Of a stretch of DNA of 64,000 nt, positions 11,781 through 25,374 are shown in pieces. The DNA is from Miscanthus floridulus (Eukaryota > Streptophyta > Magnoliopsida > Poales > Poaceae). Numbering within the stretch: the first letter of the stretch is position 1; each line of letters begins with the position of its first letter. The position numbers and the translations under genes were made by a program. Under the pieces are notes generated by a model. That model was not told the origin of the DNA. It saw only the letters and a program-made list of their open reading frames with translations, and made no database searches. Where the stretch lies: the NCBI RefSeq assembly GCF_019320115.1, contig NC_089581.1, positions 67,484,166-67,548,165 on the forward strand. The letters are read 5' to 3'.

Positions 11781-11792
11781 GCTCTGATACCA
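11781..11792 (-). other. Primer-binding site of Tekay-1 (tRNA-iMet)
   Basis: The minus strand reads TGGTATCAGAGC three bases after the 5' LTR, the standard plant initiator-Met tRNA complement. Confidence 0.9.
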
Positions 11793-11795
11793 TTC

Positions 11796-14700
11796 TATGG
11801 CAGAACCTCCTAAATTATAGGGCCCACATGCACTTGTCACTATCCAACGACCTTTGACATCCATGCACATGTTGCTGGTAACTTAAGAGGACTATCGGGT
11901 GTCCTCGGAGAACCCCAAATCATCCACGATTTTCGAGCAGGATCACAATACAGAGTCATTGCAGTATTACAACATTTATTCAAATATATACATCAGAGTA
12001 AAAAATAGTAAAAGACTTACAATAACATAGTTTACAAACCATTTGTTTCAAACCATACAACTAAGTTTGATACTTATTACAAACCAAAGTAGTGGAGTGG
12101 CATTATAACATAACACAAAACACACAATAGAACTGTCCTGCCCAAGGACCACACATTTACTTCTCATTGTTAGAATGAACAATAGTCATGCAGCATGATC
12201 CAAAATAGATCTGCTCATGAGGCTCACCTGCAATAAGGGTCAACAAACCCTGAGTACAAAAATACACAACAAGATTTAACCGAAATAAGAACTGATAAAC
12301 TTAGGAATGCAGGCTCAGGGATTCAAGGTAGGGCTTTAGCAATAATCAAAGTTCTTTTGCGTAAAAGTTTTTTAACAACATTCTTTATTTCGACAGTTAA
12401 AACTTCATAAAATCCTATACAAAGATAACACGATCCATATTGAGATCATGAAACTTCATATCGAACACCTTCAAAAGTTTAGTTATTAAACTACGATGAT
12501 GAATAGAGAAGTGAGTCTCCATAACTGAGGAGCAACAACAATTCGAAATGATTATAACCCAGCTGGGGATTCCAGACCACACGACATATGTAGGTCCCCG
12601 ACCTACATATACCAACCTATTCAACGATCCTCTAAAACAAGAACGGGTCCGCGCCACCCGAGAATACAGTACTCCACCAATCCAGCCCATTGCCATGTGG
12701 GTACACGCTATTCTTTCCATCTCTCCACTCCCAGTGCACGAGTAGCCATTCTCGTCATAGAATCGCTAAGTTAAGGCTTACCGGAGTATGTGATTAGTAC
12801 TACAAAGTCTCACCGCACACAGTTCAACAACGGACGGACCTTAACCGACACAGGCGGAAAGAACCCGCTCACAAGACCTCTATGTCTTATGGCTTACACA
12901 CACCGAGTCTACCCGGTCTAGATTTATTACTCCACATGCTCATATTTCATGATAACATAAGTAACCAAAGATCCATTTAAAACTCACAAGTGATAGGTAA
13001 TCACCCGACTAAGCATGACTAAGCATAACTAGTCATTTACGAATAAAACAGGTAATCAAGGTAGATATGGAAAAGCAAGGCTGATAATGCACCAATTAGG
13101 TTTCCACTTGACTTCTAATCACTTAATGCAGTACAGGAAATCAAAAGCGAAATTAATTTGTAAAACACAAGATAGGATTGTATGCATCCGTGGCTTGCCT
13201 TCGTTGACGGAAAAGTCCGGTTCCTACGACGTTCCACAAGTATTTGATCTGACCTCAACAGACGGATTAACGTCCTCCACAACTTGATTAACTACCACGT
13301 GTTCACCTTTGTTCACTACACGTAGTAACAATGCCATGTTTAACATAATGCGGATTACGAAACATGATGCTCGATGATGGATGCAAAAGTTAACAATTGG
13401 AATACAACTTTCCTTCGCGATACAGTTACAAGTCAAACTAACTAAACCTTTCCAGAATACTAACATCAATTGCCAAAGATCATTACCAACTAATGACCCA
13501 AGGACATCACTCAATCAAAAATTCAAACAAAACCTAAATCACTAAAGGTTACTATTTGCTTTTATGAATTAATTATTTAATTAATAATTATAAATAAATC
13601 AACTTGTTCCAATTAAACTCAAAATTTTTGTAAATGTTTATCACATGATAAGTAAGTGGGAAAACAAATTTCATAATTTTTAGACAATTAAATAAGCCTA
13701 GAAAAATCATGGAAATCCATTTATTAATAAATTGGGCAATTTTCATCACATTCAAAAAGTGCTGAAAAATAAAATTTCATATTTTTATTAAATAATATAC
13801 ATCATAGAGGGGTCACACAAAAATTTTCATAATTTTTGGAGCTTTAAATAAATCTACACAAAAATAACAAAAACAGATACTATTCATTCAATTCTGAAAA
13901 TAGAAAATTTCCATTTGAACGCTGAGTCACTGACATCGGGTCCCGCCTGTCATCTTCAACCTCCGACCTTGACTCCGGCGACACGCGCGCTGACCGGCGA
14001 TTCCTCGCCGCCAGTGAGACCAACGGCGAAGGCAAAGGCACCACGGTGATCACCACATCAAGGCGCAACAAATGGTGGCACAACTGAGACCAAACGCGAC
14101 CAGGACCGAGCACTACGCCGGCCATGGCAGCTCGGCCGAGCAGGACACAGTGGCACCACGGCATTCAAGCAACTAGAGCTTGCTAGAGCTCTCTAAAACT
14201 ACTCGAGAAGCAACAGAAGCTCACCACAAATGTGTTAGAACGTGCAGTAGGCGATGAGCAGCAAAGGTAGCGTCAGACGACAGTGACAGCAACGGCGGCG
14301 ATGGCAAGCTCGACTCCCGATGACTGCAGTAGAGGAATGGTTCAATCAAAAGGTCACAGAGGACCACGGTAATGTAGTGAAGTAGAAGGGCTACAAATCA
14401 AGGACGGATACGCACCGTGGAGCACTGGCCATGGTGAGGCGAACGCAACGGCGACGCTGCCGGCCGCGAAGAAGAACAGCGATGAATGGTGACTCCCAGT
14501 GAAATCAAGCTGCAATGGTAGGTTGGATGAGCACGCAAGGAGCAGGTGGAGTTGTGGAAAGCTTTGCTGAGGCTGGAGAGGCACTACGGCGACGACACAG
14601 ACTCGCCGGAGATGAGCAAGGGCGACGAGAAAAACAGAGAAGAAGAAAGAACGACAGCGACGGCGTCTCGGCCTTATAGAGCGGCTCGGAAGCTCAAGGA

Positions 14701-15357
14701 AGCCACGACAAAGCCCTTTCCCATGCCAGCGCGATGCCACAGACGGCCACGACACGCCTGGAACGCCGAAGAAGGTCGCCGGCCATGTAGCTTAGGTGGT
14801 GAACACTGTTCACAGTAATTACAGAATTGCCATTCATTTTCAAATTCAAATTACTCCCAAATTTGTATAACAACTCAAAAATCTCCAAAAATAAAAGTTG
14901 TTCAAAATTCAAAGTTCTATAACTATGCTTTATAACCAACCCCTAATTCGGTTTACATTTTGAAATGAACTTTTGAATTCAAATAGGGAATATTTAACGA
15001 ATTACGCCTTTTCGATTTACTTCAATTTTTTCATAACAACTTTGAAAACTTCAAAAACAAACTTTGTATAACTTGACAAGATCTACACTTTTGCTTTTAG
15101 GCTCAACCCCAAAATATGCTTAGATTTTGAAATGAGTTTTTAGGGTAGAATTTAAATGCTGAAAATCAGGGTTTTCTCGAAAATTCCAAATCCAAACCAA
15201 ATTTTGAACTTGATTCAAACAATTCAATTCAACACTCCTAACATAAATGTAAACTTGTTTTAGTGAATGCATATCAAAGTTTGTAATATGACCAATGCCT
15301 TGCAATGCATATGATGACATGTCCTGTTTTTAATATTTAAACACCCGGGGTGTTACA
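11796..15357 (-). repeat. Tekay-1 5' LTR
   Basis: 3562 bp, running TGTAACACC (15357) to CTGCCATA (11796) on the minus strand; the terminal CA has become TA. It is aligned along its whole length with the copy at 3983-7535. GC-rich block at about 13900-14810. Confidence 0.92.
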
Positions 15358-15362
15358 ATTCC

Positions 15363-15715
15363 TTCTGTCATGCCAAAAGAGGTAGCTCTTCCCACTTTTA
15401 AGTTCAATAGCCACTAGTTCTTTATAAATTGGCAATAACTTCAAAACATCCCTCCACCAAAAGGAAGCCTTCCTAATGTGGCTTCAAAGTTTTCCATTCT
15501 TATAGTGCTTTTCCCAAACCAAATGAACCCAAGGGATATCAAGTCTGTTAAAGAGTTTATTGAAGTTTTACAAAAGGAGAGCTTCATTCTTTTTACCAAT
15601 GTCAATGACCCCCTAGACCTCCTTCTTTGGATAAACAAACCATTTTTCAGGCTGCCTTGGGAGGATTCTTTGCATTTATATCAGAGCCTCTTGTTGGCGA
15701 TCCTTAACGATTAAA
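15363..15715 (-). pseudogene. LINE reverse transcriptase, upstream part
   Basis: The minus strand gives GVIDIGKKNEALLL, then FNRLDIPWVHLVWEKHYKNG and KASFWWRDVLKLLP, then SGKSYLFWHD: the conserved stretch of plant L1-type LINE ORF2 between the RT core and the zf-RVT domain. It has in-frame stops and one or more frame changes. Its continuation is at 3096-3982; the two halves are separated only by Tekay-1 and the ATTCC duplication. No RT catalytic core is present, so the LINE is also cut on its 5' side near 15715. Confidence 0.8.
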
Positions 15716-16920
15716 CCCGACCGCCAATTAAGACACAAAAAGAGGAGAAATTGGCAATTTTAAGCACACATGTATTTACTACTAACCTAGTTCCACATGT
15801 ATTTGGAGATTATTATTTTGCAGGACAAACACAAATGCATGGAAAATTTCACTGAAAGGCGCTTTCCGACGCTGATTCGCGCAAAGGAATAATAGAAATG
15901 CCCATCAACTTTCGTCATTCAGGCGAAGTACCACCCAAGAAGTAACTCGGGACCAGCCCACAGCCCGCCACATGAAGGCGATGGCGAGGGGGCTTGGTCA
16001 GGGGGCGACCAACCCCTAGGGGCGGCCAACCCCCCGCTGGGGCCTCTCGGCCATCCCTTCGATAGGCGGTGGCATGTGAGCATGCTGAGGCGGTGCACCC
16101 CGAGACTTCACTCCAAGAATAGCCATAGCACTGCCCTTGCTCCTTGTATAAATAGAGGGGCACCCCCTCTCTCTCTACACACACCATTTGGGCTTCCTCA
16201 CACATCACATTCCTTCTCTAGTAGTTGTACCTTTACCTTTTTAGTTGTTTAGAGCATGGCAAAGCTACCTTGGAAAGCTTGGCTCCTTGGAAGAAGAGAC
16301 CATCGGGTATGAATACAAATATGAGTTCTTCCAAAGCTATGCTCTCATATTATAATTATAGTCATACTTATGAACTAGAGTATAGTTATTGTGTTATGAT
16401 CTTGATATATGAGCTAGTCTATAGTTTGTATGTCATGAGAGTAGCACACATGACTTTATGCTTAACCACTCATATAACTTATATAATCGGAATTAGAGCT
16501 AAGTTGGGGTGGCGGTTCATCGTGCCGTCAGGTGTGCCCAAGTCCTTTACCTGTCGATCCGTAGGTTCGGGGACCCGGGGGATTTTGGTAGTTTCTGTAT
16601 ACACAAGCATGGTGCTTGGGTATGGAGAGACAGGTGAATGCATTGTCCCTCTCCACGATTGAGGTGGTAGGCGGCAAGTGGTGATAGCCCCATCCGTCCC
16701 TTGTAATCTCCCACATTCGTTTAGGGTGTAGGAGTCTAAATTGTCACATGAGGTTGCTGGCGGACCAATACTCAGTGGCCTCCCGACCTGCTTGACACTT
16801 AGCTCTAAAACTAATTATGTAACTTGTATGATCATTAACTAATATTTGTATGACTATACCAGACCAATGCCTGCTCGACTTAGGATTATTCTTTTATTCT
16901 TTCTCTTCATTTTATCCTTT
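15716..16920 (+). mobile_element. Unassigned LTR-like or non-autonomous element DNA
   Basis: No coding frame is convincing. A G+C-rich block (15930-16110) precedes a TATA box at 16147 and a CT-rich downstream stretch at 16163-16180, which is how many plant LTR promoters look. Downstream sequence to about 16860 is AT-rich and noncoding. I could not find matching termini or a target duplication, so the identity stays open. It ends where the CACTA terminus starts. Confidence 0.35.
16147..16155 (+). promoter_or_regulatory. TATA box (TATAAATAG)
   Basis: TATAAATAGAGGGG followed about 12 bp later by CT repeats and ACACACAC, a typical plant core promoter layout. No gene follows, so it is probably an LTR promoter. 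Confidence 0.45.
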
Positions 16921-19020
16921 CACTACAAGAATCCTGTTAATTCATGATGAAAGTTTTTCGTCACGGATCACCCAAAAAAACGTCACCAAGAAGTATTTGT
17001 GATGATTTCAGATATCGTCATGGATTGAGCGTCATGGATTAACCTATGTGACGTTTTGTCAAAAATCATCCCGGATTAACAGAATCGGTAACGATCTTAA
17101 ACCGTCATGTTAGCCTAGCCCAAGTCCATTTCCTATGACAAAAAATAAACGTCACGGATGAATTACCACATCATCATGGATGCTTACATGCATGACGACA
17201 TGTTGTAACTGCCACGTAGGATGTAGCCCAATTACATTTCAGCCCAAATACGTCTCTATTTTTTATTAATAGTTTTTATCTTAGCGGGACTGGCCCATTT
17301 AGTCATCGGAAAGAATTAGCCATTTAAATTCTCAAATAGAATGAAATCAATTACAGCCCATATATAAACCAAGAATTCTTCCAATTACGGCCCATATACG
17401 TATGGTAATCACAACACATATACATACATTAACAACAATCACACATATATCAGCCCATACATTTACAAAAAAGATGGACAAAAGAATTTCAGTGCACTAC
17501 AGAGCAAGAAACTAATGTAAATATATTTACATTTATTAGTTCCACCTTGTTTTTTGATCGATCTGTGAAATTTATCCTTCGATAGCCTTGTCCTATGGTA
17601 TTAAGGAAACAGGTTAGCTATCCAGATAGTACAATATAGTTAGTGTAGGTAAAAACAGTAATACATTTGGTGTAGATAAAAATAGTACATAAAGATACAT
17701 ACAGTTGGTGTAGGTAAAATAGTACATAAAGATTGCAATACGGAACATACTAACAAACCATGACGACAGACCCTTTGCTAAATTGAATTTCCCAACTAAA
17801 ACTTAACTAATAGTTTTGAACTAAAACTGAAATCGGTTCCAGCCTCTTATGGCAGTTAACAAGTAATAGTTCTAAACTAAAATTGAAATTTGCTCTCTTT
17901 CAATAGAATATTGCTTGAAATTTGTAAATGTGTATGTGAAACTGCACTCAGTTCTATGTCATATCTTCTGTATATTGGAGTTGTCTAATCTTATCTACTA
18001 ATCTGTCTAATCTTACCTACTAATCATAAGTTATGGTCTGCACATCCTGCTCACCTGAAACTTAGAAACACTAGGCTCGAGCTGCTACTGCTGGACCGAT
18101 GCTGAACTGGAAATTGTAGCAGTGCCAAACTGCAAACTAGATACTGCGGCTGTACTGCTGGACCGATGCTGAACTGGATGTAACTGGTTAGATAGAACAG
18201 TAACAGCAGCAGCAAACTATCATGTATCAATCCAATATAGGACAGAAAAATCAGGGAATTCATACTTGTCACCCTCACAAAGCAAATGACCTTCAATATA
18301 AACTGCTACCAGCAAAGTAATAGATGGGCATTCAGTTTCTGTTTAGAAAATTTCAGTTGTAGTTTACAGCAAAGAAATACGTGTCCTTGCTGCTGCTGCT
18401 GCTCAAACCTGCAGAACGTGTCCAATGTCAATCAGCTCTCTCCCCTATTCTCATGTAAACATGAGTAAAACAATATGTTCCATCCAAGTTGGTTTGAAAT
18501 ATACTTAACACAGGCCTAGATTGATCGAATTAAAACAGAAATAAAATAGAAAGGGAACAGACCGGTTGTTGACAGGGTTTCAATGTCATGCTGCTGCCCA
18601 AGCCATGCCTGCTTCCTCCAAGCACATATGAGCATGTAAGTACAATTGTCAGTAGGTTCATACACCAACTGAACCTAAATCTATTAAGGTGACAGAAAGA
18701 TATGCTACAGGCTATTTATTTCATTTAGCTACTGTAAGACTAGACAAATCTGGCTCTTTTTTAGCTTAGAAACAGTAGAAATATCAATAACCAAGTAAGA
18801 CAACATCTGAACAAAGCACTCCGTTCTCTTCTGTGGTAAACTGTGTACTGATTTATTCTTTGTTTCTGTCCTCACTACTACCTCACTACTACACACAAGT
18901 AATGAACCAGAACAACTGAACAAGTAGTTCTGCATTTTCAGAAATCAATAGAGAATATTGTTAGTAACTACATAATTATTTTGTAGGTGGAGTCTGACAA
19001 AATACTATGAACATACTACT
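16921..19020. mobile_element. CACTA (En/Spm-type) terminus and internal noncoding DNA
   Basis: The terminus CACTACAAGAA at 16921-16931 is the standard plant CACTA end. It is followed by subterminal repeats of the type CGTCAYGGAT/ATCCRTGACG at about 16960-17180. Beyond that the DNA is AT-rich and noncoding. I did not find the opposite terminus (TTCTTGTAGTG), so the element is truncated or its other end is lost; the right limit near 19020 is only where the gypsy gag fragment takes over. No transposase frame is visible. Confidence 0.6.
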
Positions 19021-19069
19021 ACCTCCTGTCCCATTCATTTGACCTTCAGGTAGAGCATTCACAAGGGCA

Positions 19070-22000
19070 CTCCGAACACTCCAGTGGCCCCATGGTTTCA
19101 AAATCACTGGGGTCGAGCCCTACGAAGGACGGATGAACCTCACACAGTGGCTACAAGCTTATGCACTACAGTCACGCCGCCAGGGGAGATACCAGAGTCA
19201 TGGCGAACTATCTTCCTGTCATGCTCACGCCAACTGTGATGAACTGGTTCACAAGCCTCGCCCCGGACTCCATCGGATCCTGGGAAGAGCTGAAGAAGGT
19301 CTTCACCGACAACTACATGGCCACGTGGACTCGGCCGGGCACCAAGCACGATCTGAACCGCATTTACCAGAAGCCATCCGAGCTCCTCCGTAGCTACATC
19401 AAACGCTTTTCCGAGATGAGGAATTCTATTCCCAACATCACGGAAACAGAGGTCATCACCACCTTCGTCCGAGGACTTCATCACCGCGACCTCCGCTCCA
19501 AGTTCAATCGCAAGCCACCTAAGGGGATCGGCGAGATGATAACAATCGCCGATCAGTACACCGACGCTGAAGAGGCCGAAGTGCGCTTCAATGAGGATGC
19601 GGGCATTCATCGCCCAACTCGCCTCAGCGACGAGCGACGCGATGACCGGCGCCACAGCGACCGCCTCTACGACGACCGCAACCACCATCGGGACAGTGGC
19701 CATGATCAGCTAGAAGGATCCAAATCTAGTCAATATCACCGCCGTCGACGAGACCACACCATCGCCGCTGTTGACGAACCTCGCGCCAAGCGCAACTATG
19801 ACGAGCAGTACAAGAAGATCCTCGAAGGCTCATGCCCTCTCCACAAAAACAGCAAGCATAAGATGAAGGACTGCCTCGGCTGGGCTAAGGAGTTCCAGGC
19901 AACAACGATGGAGCCAGAGGCCGCCGACCATCTGGGGGCAATAACAACGCCTTCCAGAGCAGAAGAGATCGGAAGCTCACCGCCCACCGGGTGCTCGCTG
20001 TCAACACAGAAGATGTCGTCGCCAACCCCAGCTATCGCCCCTAGTCTGAGGTCCCCATCACCTTTAGCAGGGCCGACCAGTGGGTGGACATCCCTTACAT
20101 AGGGCGTTTCTCCCTCATCCTTGATGCAACCGTCCATAAAGTACTTTTCAGAAAAGTGCTCGTCGACGGTGGGAGCACTCTGAACCTCCTCTTCGCCGGA
20201 GCCCTAAAGGAGCTAGGGCTTGGGATAGGAGATCTCACACCCTCTGATTCCTCCTTCCGGGGTGTGGTACCTGGCAAGGCATCTAAACTGCTTGGAGAGA
20301 TCACCCTAACAGTATAGTTCGACACGGCTAGCAACTACCGCATTGAGCACATCAACTTCTATGTCGCCGACTTCAACACCGCCTACCACGCCACACTTAG
20401 TCGGCCAGCTCTAACTAAGTTCATGGTCGTACCGCACTATGCCTATCTGGTGCTGAAGATGCCTTCGCCTGTAGGAATCTGGCCCTATAGGCCAACCTCT
20501 CCATCGCCTATGCCTATGAGACAGAAAGTCATGCCCTCGCCTAAGCCACCGACCTCTCCATCCAGATGGCTAGCGTGGTCACCAATGCCAAAACGGCGCC
20601 TGCCGACGACCTAGAGATCCCAGCGCTGGATCCTCCACCAAGTCCAAGGAAACAAAGGAGGTCGGCCTCAGCCTCGACGACCCCTCCAAGACCATCAAGA
20701 TTGGGGCTCACCTCAACCCCAAATAGGAAAGCGCGCTCGTCTCCTTCCTACGTGCCAACGATTACGTGTTTGCTTGGAAACCTGTAGACATGCCGGGGGT
20801 ACCATAGGAGAAGATCGAGCACTCCTTGAATGTCTCACCAACCGCCAAACCGATCAGGCAGAAACTTTGAGGATTCACGCTAGACAAGAAGGAGGCTATT
20901 ATGGTAGAAATAAAATGGCTCCTAGCTGCCGAATTTATAAAAGAAGTGTATCATCCTAAGTGGTTAGCAAACCCTGTTCATGTTAAAAAAAATAAAGAAT
21001 GGAGAATGTGCGTTGATTACACTGATCTCAACAAACACTGCCCTAAAGACCCCTTCGGTCTGCCTTAGATAGATGAGGTTGTAGACTCCACCGCCAGCTA
21101 TGAACTGCTCTCCTTCCTCGATTGCTACTTCGGCTATCACCAGATATCCCTCAAGGAAGACGACCAGATCACGATGTCGTTCATCACGCCTTTTGGTGCG
21201 TATTGCTATACCACCATGTCCTTCAGACTCAAGAACGCTGGGGTGACCTACCAAAGGGCCATCCAGATGTGCCTCAATCAATAGATAGGCCGCAACGTCG
21301 AAGCTTACATCGATGATGTGGTCATCAAGTCCAAGACCGCCGATAACTCATCGCTAACCTCGAAGAAACGCTTACCAACCTGAAAAGGAATAGATAGAAG
21401 TTGAACCCTTCAAAGTGCATCTTTGGAGTTCCATCCGGCATACTCCTAGGCTACATCATCAGTGTCCATGGCATCGAGCCCATCCTCGAAAAGGTTGCCG
21501 CCATAACCAACATGAAATGGCCAACCTGCGTAAAGGACATACAGAAGCTTACATGCTACATGGCTGCTCTCAGCCGCTTTATATCGTGTCTCAGGGAAAA
21601 GGGACTACCATTCTTCAAACTCCTCAAGGCTTATGAGTGCTTCTCCTGGTCGGAGGAGGCAGATATAGCTTCGATTAGCTCAAGTTATTTTTAACGAAGC
21701 CTTCGATCATGATGGCGCCTCGACCAGACGAAACTCTATTGATCTACATCGCTGCCACTTCTCGCGTTGTTAGCACAGCTATCGTCGTTGAACGCGAGGA
21801 GGCCAAATATGCCTATAAGGTATAACGTTCGGTCTACTTCATCAACGAGGTCCTCAATGAGTCCAAGAATCGTTATCCTCAAGTTCAGAAACTGATATAC
21901 GCTATTCTGATCACGTCATGCAAGCTCCACAAGCTCTGCCATTACTTCGAGTATTATAAGATCGTCGTGGTCACCGAGTTCCCTCTAGGGGACATTCTCT

Positions 22001-22084
22001 GCAATAAAGAGGTCAATGGCCGCATCATCAAGTGGGTTGTCAAGCTCGACACTTACTCCATCAAATTTAGAAGCAGCCTACCAT
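19070..22084 (+). pseudogene. Tat-type gypsy gag-pol fragment
   Basis: The best frame (19161-20102) carries a retrotransposon gag domain: VMNWFTSLAPDSIGSWEELK, then LRSYIKRFSEMRNSIP, then VRGLHHRDLRSKF. Further right, in broken frames, are an aspartic-protease-like VDGGSTLNLLF (about 20163), RT with CVDYTDLNKHCPKDPF (about 21010) and YIDDVVIKSK (about 21306), and an RNase H piece with IYIAATSRVVSTAIVVE (about 21740). These motifs fit the Tat/RIRE2 branch. There are many frameshifts and stops, no LTR and no integrase: the fragment is cut at 22084-22089 by Tekay-B and at the left near the CACTA DNA. G+C content is much higher than in the chromovirus copies. Confidence 0.82.
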
Positions 22085-22089
22085 CAAGC

Positions 22090-25000
22090 TGTCACAGAAC
22101 CGACCAATTTATAAGAGCACAAGTACAAAAACAATCTCCGAAACGATCAAATTCTCGCACTTGAGCCCATATAAACCCGGTAGTCAACTAAAACCTCAAA
22201 GGATTTCAAACCAACTTGCATACAACCAAGATCACAGTAATTCAACATAACACATCACACGTTACAACATTTCACAAATAGTTTGTAGATAGATTACAAC
22301 ACATCAGAGTCATAGTTATTACAAACCAAGTCTTGTAAAATAGCGGAAGCAAATAGTTTAACTCACACACACGAGTTCAAATACAAGTACCAGCTTGCCG
22401 ATCACATCCCATAAAAGCATTCAGATAAGATAAACAGAGATCATGCCTGTGATCTAGTCTTTGTCACCCATCGGGTGGAGACAATACTTATAGAAGCCCT
22501 GATAAAGAAGGTCATCTGCAACAAGAGGGAATAAACCCTGAGTATGAGAATGTACTGAGCTAGACTTACCCGTTGGAAACCAAAATAAATGACACCAAGG
22601 ATCATGCATAGCTTAATTTAGTGGATCTAGCTGACACTTCCTTTTTGGCGGAAAAGCATAGGTAATAATGATTAACTTTTAACTTGAGCTAGCAGTGACT
22701 TTAAGCCATTAACCTATCATCTATATTAGCACCTACACTAAGCAATCACTTGAGTAAGATGCAAACATTATTAACCATAGCAGGTATAGATCGTGGCAAC
22801 ATTATCATCATTATCCATTTAACTATATCATTAAATTAATTGAATCTACGTTGCCGCTGCTTAGTCAAGTTCTCACTATCCGGGAGAAACAGCGATTCAA
22901 ATCGATTCTTATCTAGCTAGAGGGGTATTCCTAAACACAAACCCTACTTCCCCTGTTAGGGTCGCAATCAAGTCACCTTTGGCACAATTCAGGAGTCGCG
23001 AGTCTGAACAGATTGGCATTCTCAGAGAACCACTCTACCAAGGGTGATCGGGACTCTAACCCCTGCCTTGGGCTTACGCCAATGGTTCTCCACACATCCT
23101 TACTACCTCTAGAATGTGCGCCACTGCTCGCATTCCTGGGCTGAGTCGAGCTACTAGGCTTTGTGGTCAGAATGACTTATCAGGGCAGCTAAGTGTTAGG
23201 CTGCGTTCAACATGACATGAGGACATACAATGTATCGGTCCTCAAACGATACAGACAGAGTCACTATGTCCAACCCTACACAAGACTCCGCCCGGTCTTC
23301 ATTCATTATTAACATGGTTCTTTTCCACGATAGCAAATATAGCCAACCGTGATCCACCTCATCCTAAAGCTCGCAGATGATAGGAAATCACCTGACTTCT
23401 ACCGCACTAAGTATGGCTAAGCATTTAACCCATTCCTAAACTTAAATAGGATTCAAGTGCGATATCTAGATAAGGATAGATATATAATGCAACAATTGGT
23501 TTCAACCAATTCCTATACTTAATGCATCATCAACAATAAAAGATACTCAAGATATTTGTAAAAACATTGGAGACTTAGAATGCTCTGGGGCTTGCCTTTC
23601 AGGAAAAAGGATGGGCGGTGGTCAGGGCACTCGGGCAACTCCTCCTCGGTGGCTGCTTCATCGATTGCCTGAACCAGAGTTTGCTGACGGTGGCTTCTCC
23701 AGCGAAACCAACGACACGACGAGCATCCCCATGACATTGCGCACCTACAGAGCTACCTAGCTTGGCCTATTGCTGGTGCTAAGCACGATGGCGGTGGTCA
23801 TGGCAACACGGCGGTGTGGCTCGATGGCGCGACGTCGGCACTGGCGGTGAGGTCTCGATCCAAGGGTCGGCCAAGACTCTACGGTCCATGGTGAAGCTAA
23901 TGCACACGCTAGCGAGGCAAGGGGTGGATAGAGATGGGCTGGCCATGGTGACAGGATGCGGCGGTGAAACATCGGCGAGGACTGCACATGGCACGATGGC
24001 TTACTAGGCGCCGCCAGTGAGCAAATGTGGGTGCAGGGTGATGGTGGAAGCACGATGGAGCTATTGCGGTGGTGGAGGGACGATGAGATGCAAGCGGGCG
24101 CTGGCAAAGGCGACGGTAGAGAGTTTGACGCTGCTGCTGCGGGTGCTGCTTGAAGAGAAGGAGGAGGCAAAATGAGGAAATGAGACGCTGGGACTCTCGG
24201 GCGCGTGCTGGGGCTTGATGTGGCGCTCACTGGCCCATCATGGCCTGATCGAGCAGGCCGGCGGTGACGCGCGGCGCCACGCGGCGTTCAAATGCTGCCA
24301 CAGTTGGCACTGTAGCTGTCTGAAATTTTTGTTTTAGTGTTCAATGGTGCCGATTGACAGCGCAATTTCCTCGATCCAAATCTTCTAAACTGTGATGATC
24401 TAGCTGATGGCATAGTTGATAAAGTTGGAGATCTACATGAGGGCTACAACTTTTACAATTGGAGCTCGATCTGGTTCAGCTTGGTTTGGGAGATACAAGG
24501 CTCCAAACATCGACACATGAAACTGAAAACCAGTTCCAAGACTTAGAAAATTTCAGAGTTTCTAAATAGATCTCAAAACTGACTTGTGGGCCCTTTCTGA
24601 GCATGTTCTGCACATTTTCATGAGATGGTCATAAAATAACTTTTGTTCCTTATAAAATTTTCTACAACGTTGCTTTAGGTTGCTCAGACATGCAAAGACT
24701 CTAAGCTGTACTTTTTAAACAGTCAAACAAAAGAGCTCTAGGGGTCAACACTAGTCAAACCATTACTTGGAAACATAATTAGGCAATATGGTCAACATGA
24801 ACATTGTTCCTAATGACATTATAACTGTAACTAAGTTGTTTAAGAGGATAATTAGCCACACCACACATTGATCACACCAAAATCAAGCATCACATGCATT
24901 GAAACAAGGAAAAACAAGTGAATTGCTACTTTTGTTTCAAAGCCATGTTTCATATGTTTCATGAGTTTGTTGCATGGTACTAGCTAACCATGTTTCACTA

Positions 25001-25181
25001 AAGTGAGTTGCACATGTTGCACACTATTCATTTCCTAAAACAAACACACATGGAATATAAACACATGTTGCAATGTTTCAAGAGCATGTTCCAAACAATC
25101 AAAGCACGTGAATGGATGAAAGATGCTCATGTTTATGAAATGCAAGCACAAATGTGGAAGCCAAACACCTGGGGTGTTACA
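22090..25181 (-). repeat. Tekay-B 3' LTR
   Basis: 3092 bp, from TGTAACACCCCAGG (at 25181) to CTGTGACA (at 22090) on the minus strand. It shares the terminal near-palindrome with the Tekay-1/2 LTRs but otherwise differs. A GC-rich block lies at 23580-24310. Confidence 0.85.
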
Positions 25182-25198
25182 ACCCTCCCCTCTTATAA
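25182..25198 (-). other. Polypurine tract of Tekay-B
   Basis: The minus strand reads TAAGAGGGGAGGGT directly before the 3' LTR. Confidence 0.8.
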
Positions 25199-25374
25199 AA
25201 ATCTCATCCCGAGATTTGACAAGCGTACCATTGTTGATAGAATTCCTTATAACCTTCCCTCAAATAATCTTCTCTTTCCCACATTGCATCGCATTCACTA
25301 CCCTGATTACTCCACATGACCTTGTAAAACTTAACCACCCAACTCCGAGTCACTCGCTCACGAGTGTCAATTAC

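Larger units (their letters stand above)
3983..15357 (-). mobile_element. Tekay-1: Tekay/Del-type gypsy chromovirus
   Basis: An 11.4-kb LTR retrotransposon with both LTRs and a perfect 5-bp target duplication (ATTCC at 3978-3982 and 15358-15362). Reading on the minus strand the order is 5' LTR (11796-15357), PBS, an acidic ORF, RT, RNase H, integrase with chromodomain, PPT, 3' LTR (3983-7535). The C-terminal chromodomain makes it a chromovirus; long LTRs of about 3.5 kb fit the Tekay/Del clade. Gag and the protease active site are missing through an internal deletion near 10755-10772. The two LTRs differ clearly (roughly 5-9 % in stretches compared by eye), so it is the older of the two sibling copies here. 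It is inserted in a LINE. Confidence 0.92.

Noticed and set aside
11781..11792. tRNA gene remnant
   Set aside because: Only the 12-base tRNA-iMet complement is present; it is the primer-binding site.
19140..19703. 187-residue frame opposite the Tat gag
   Set aside because: Antisense shadow; the gag motifs are on the plus strand.
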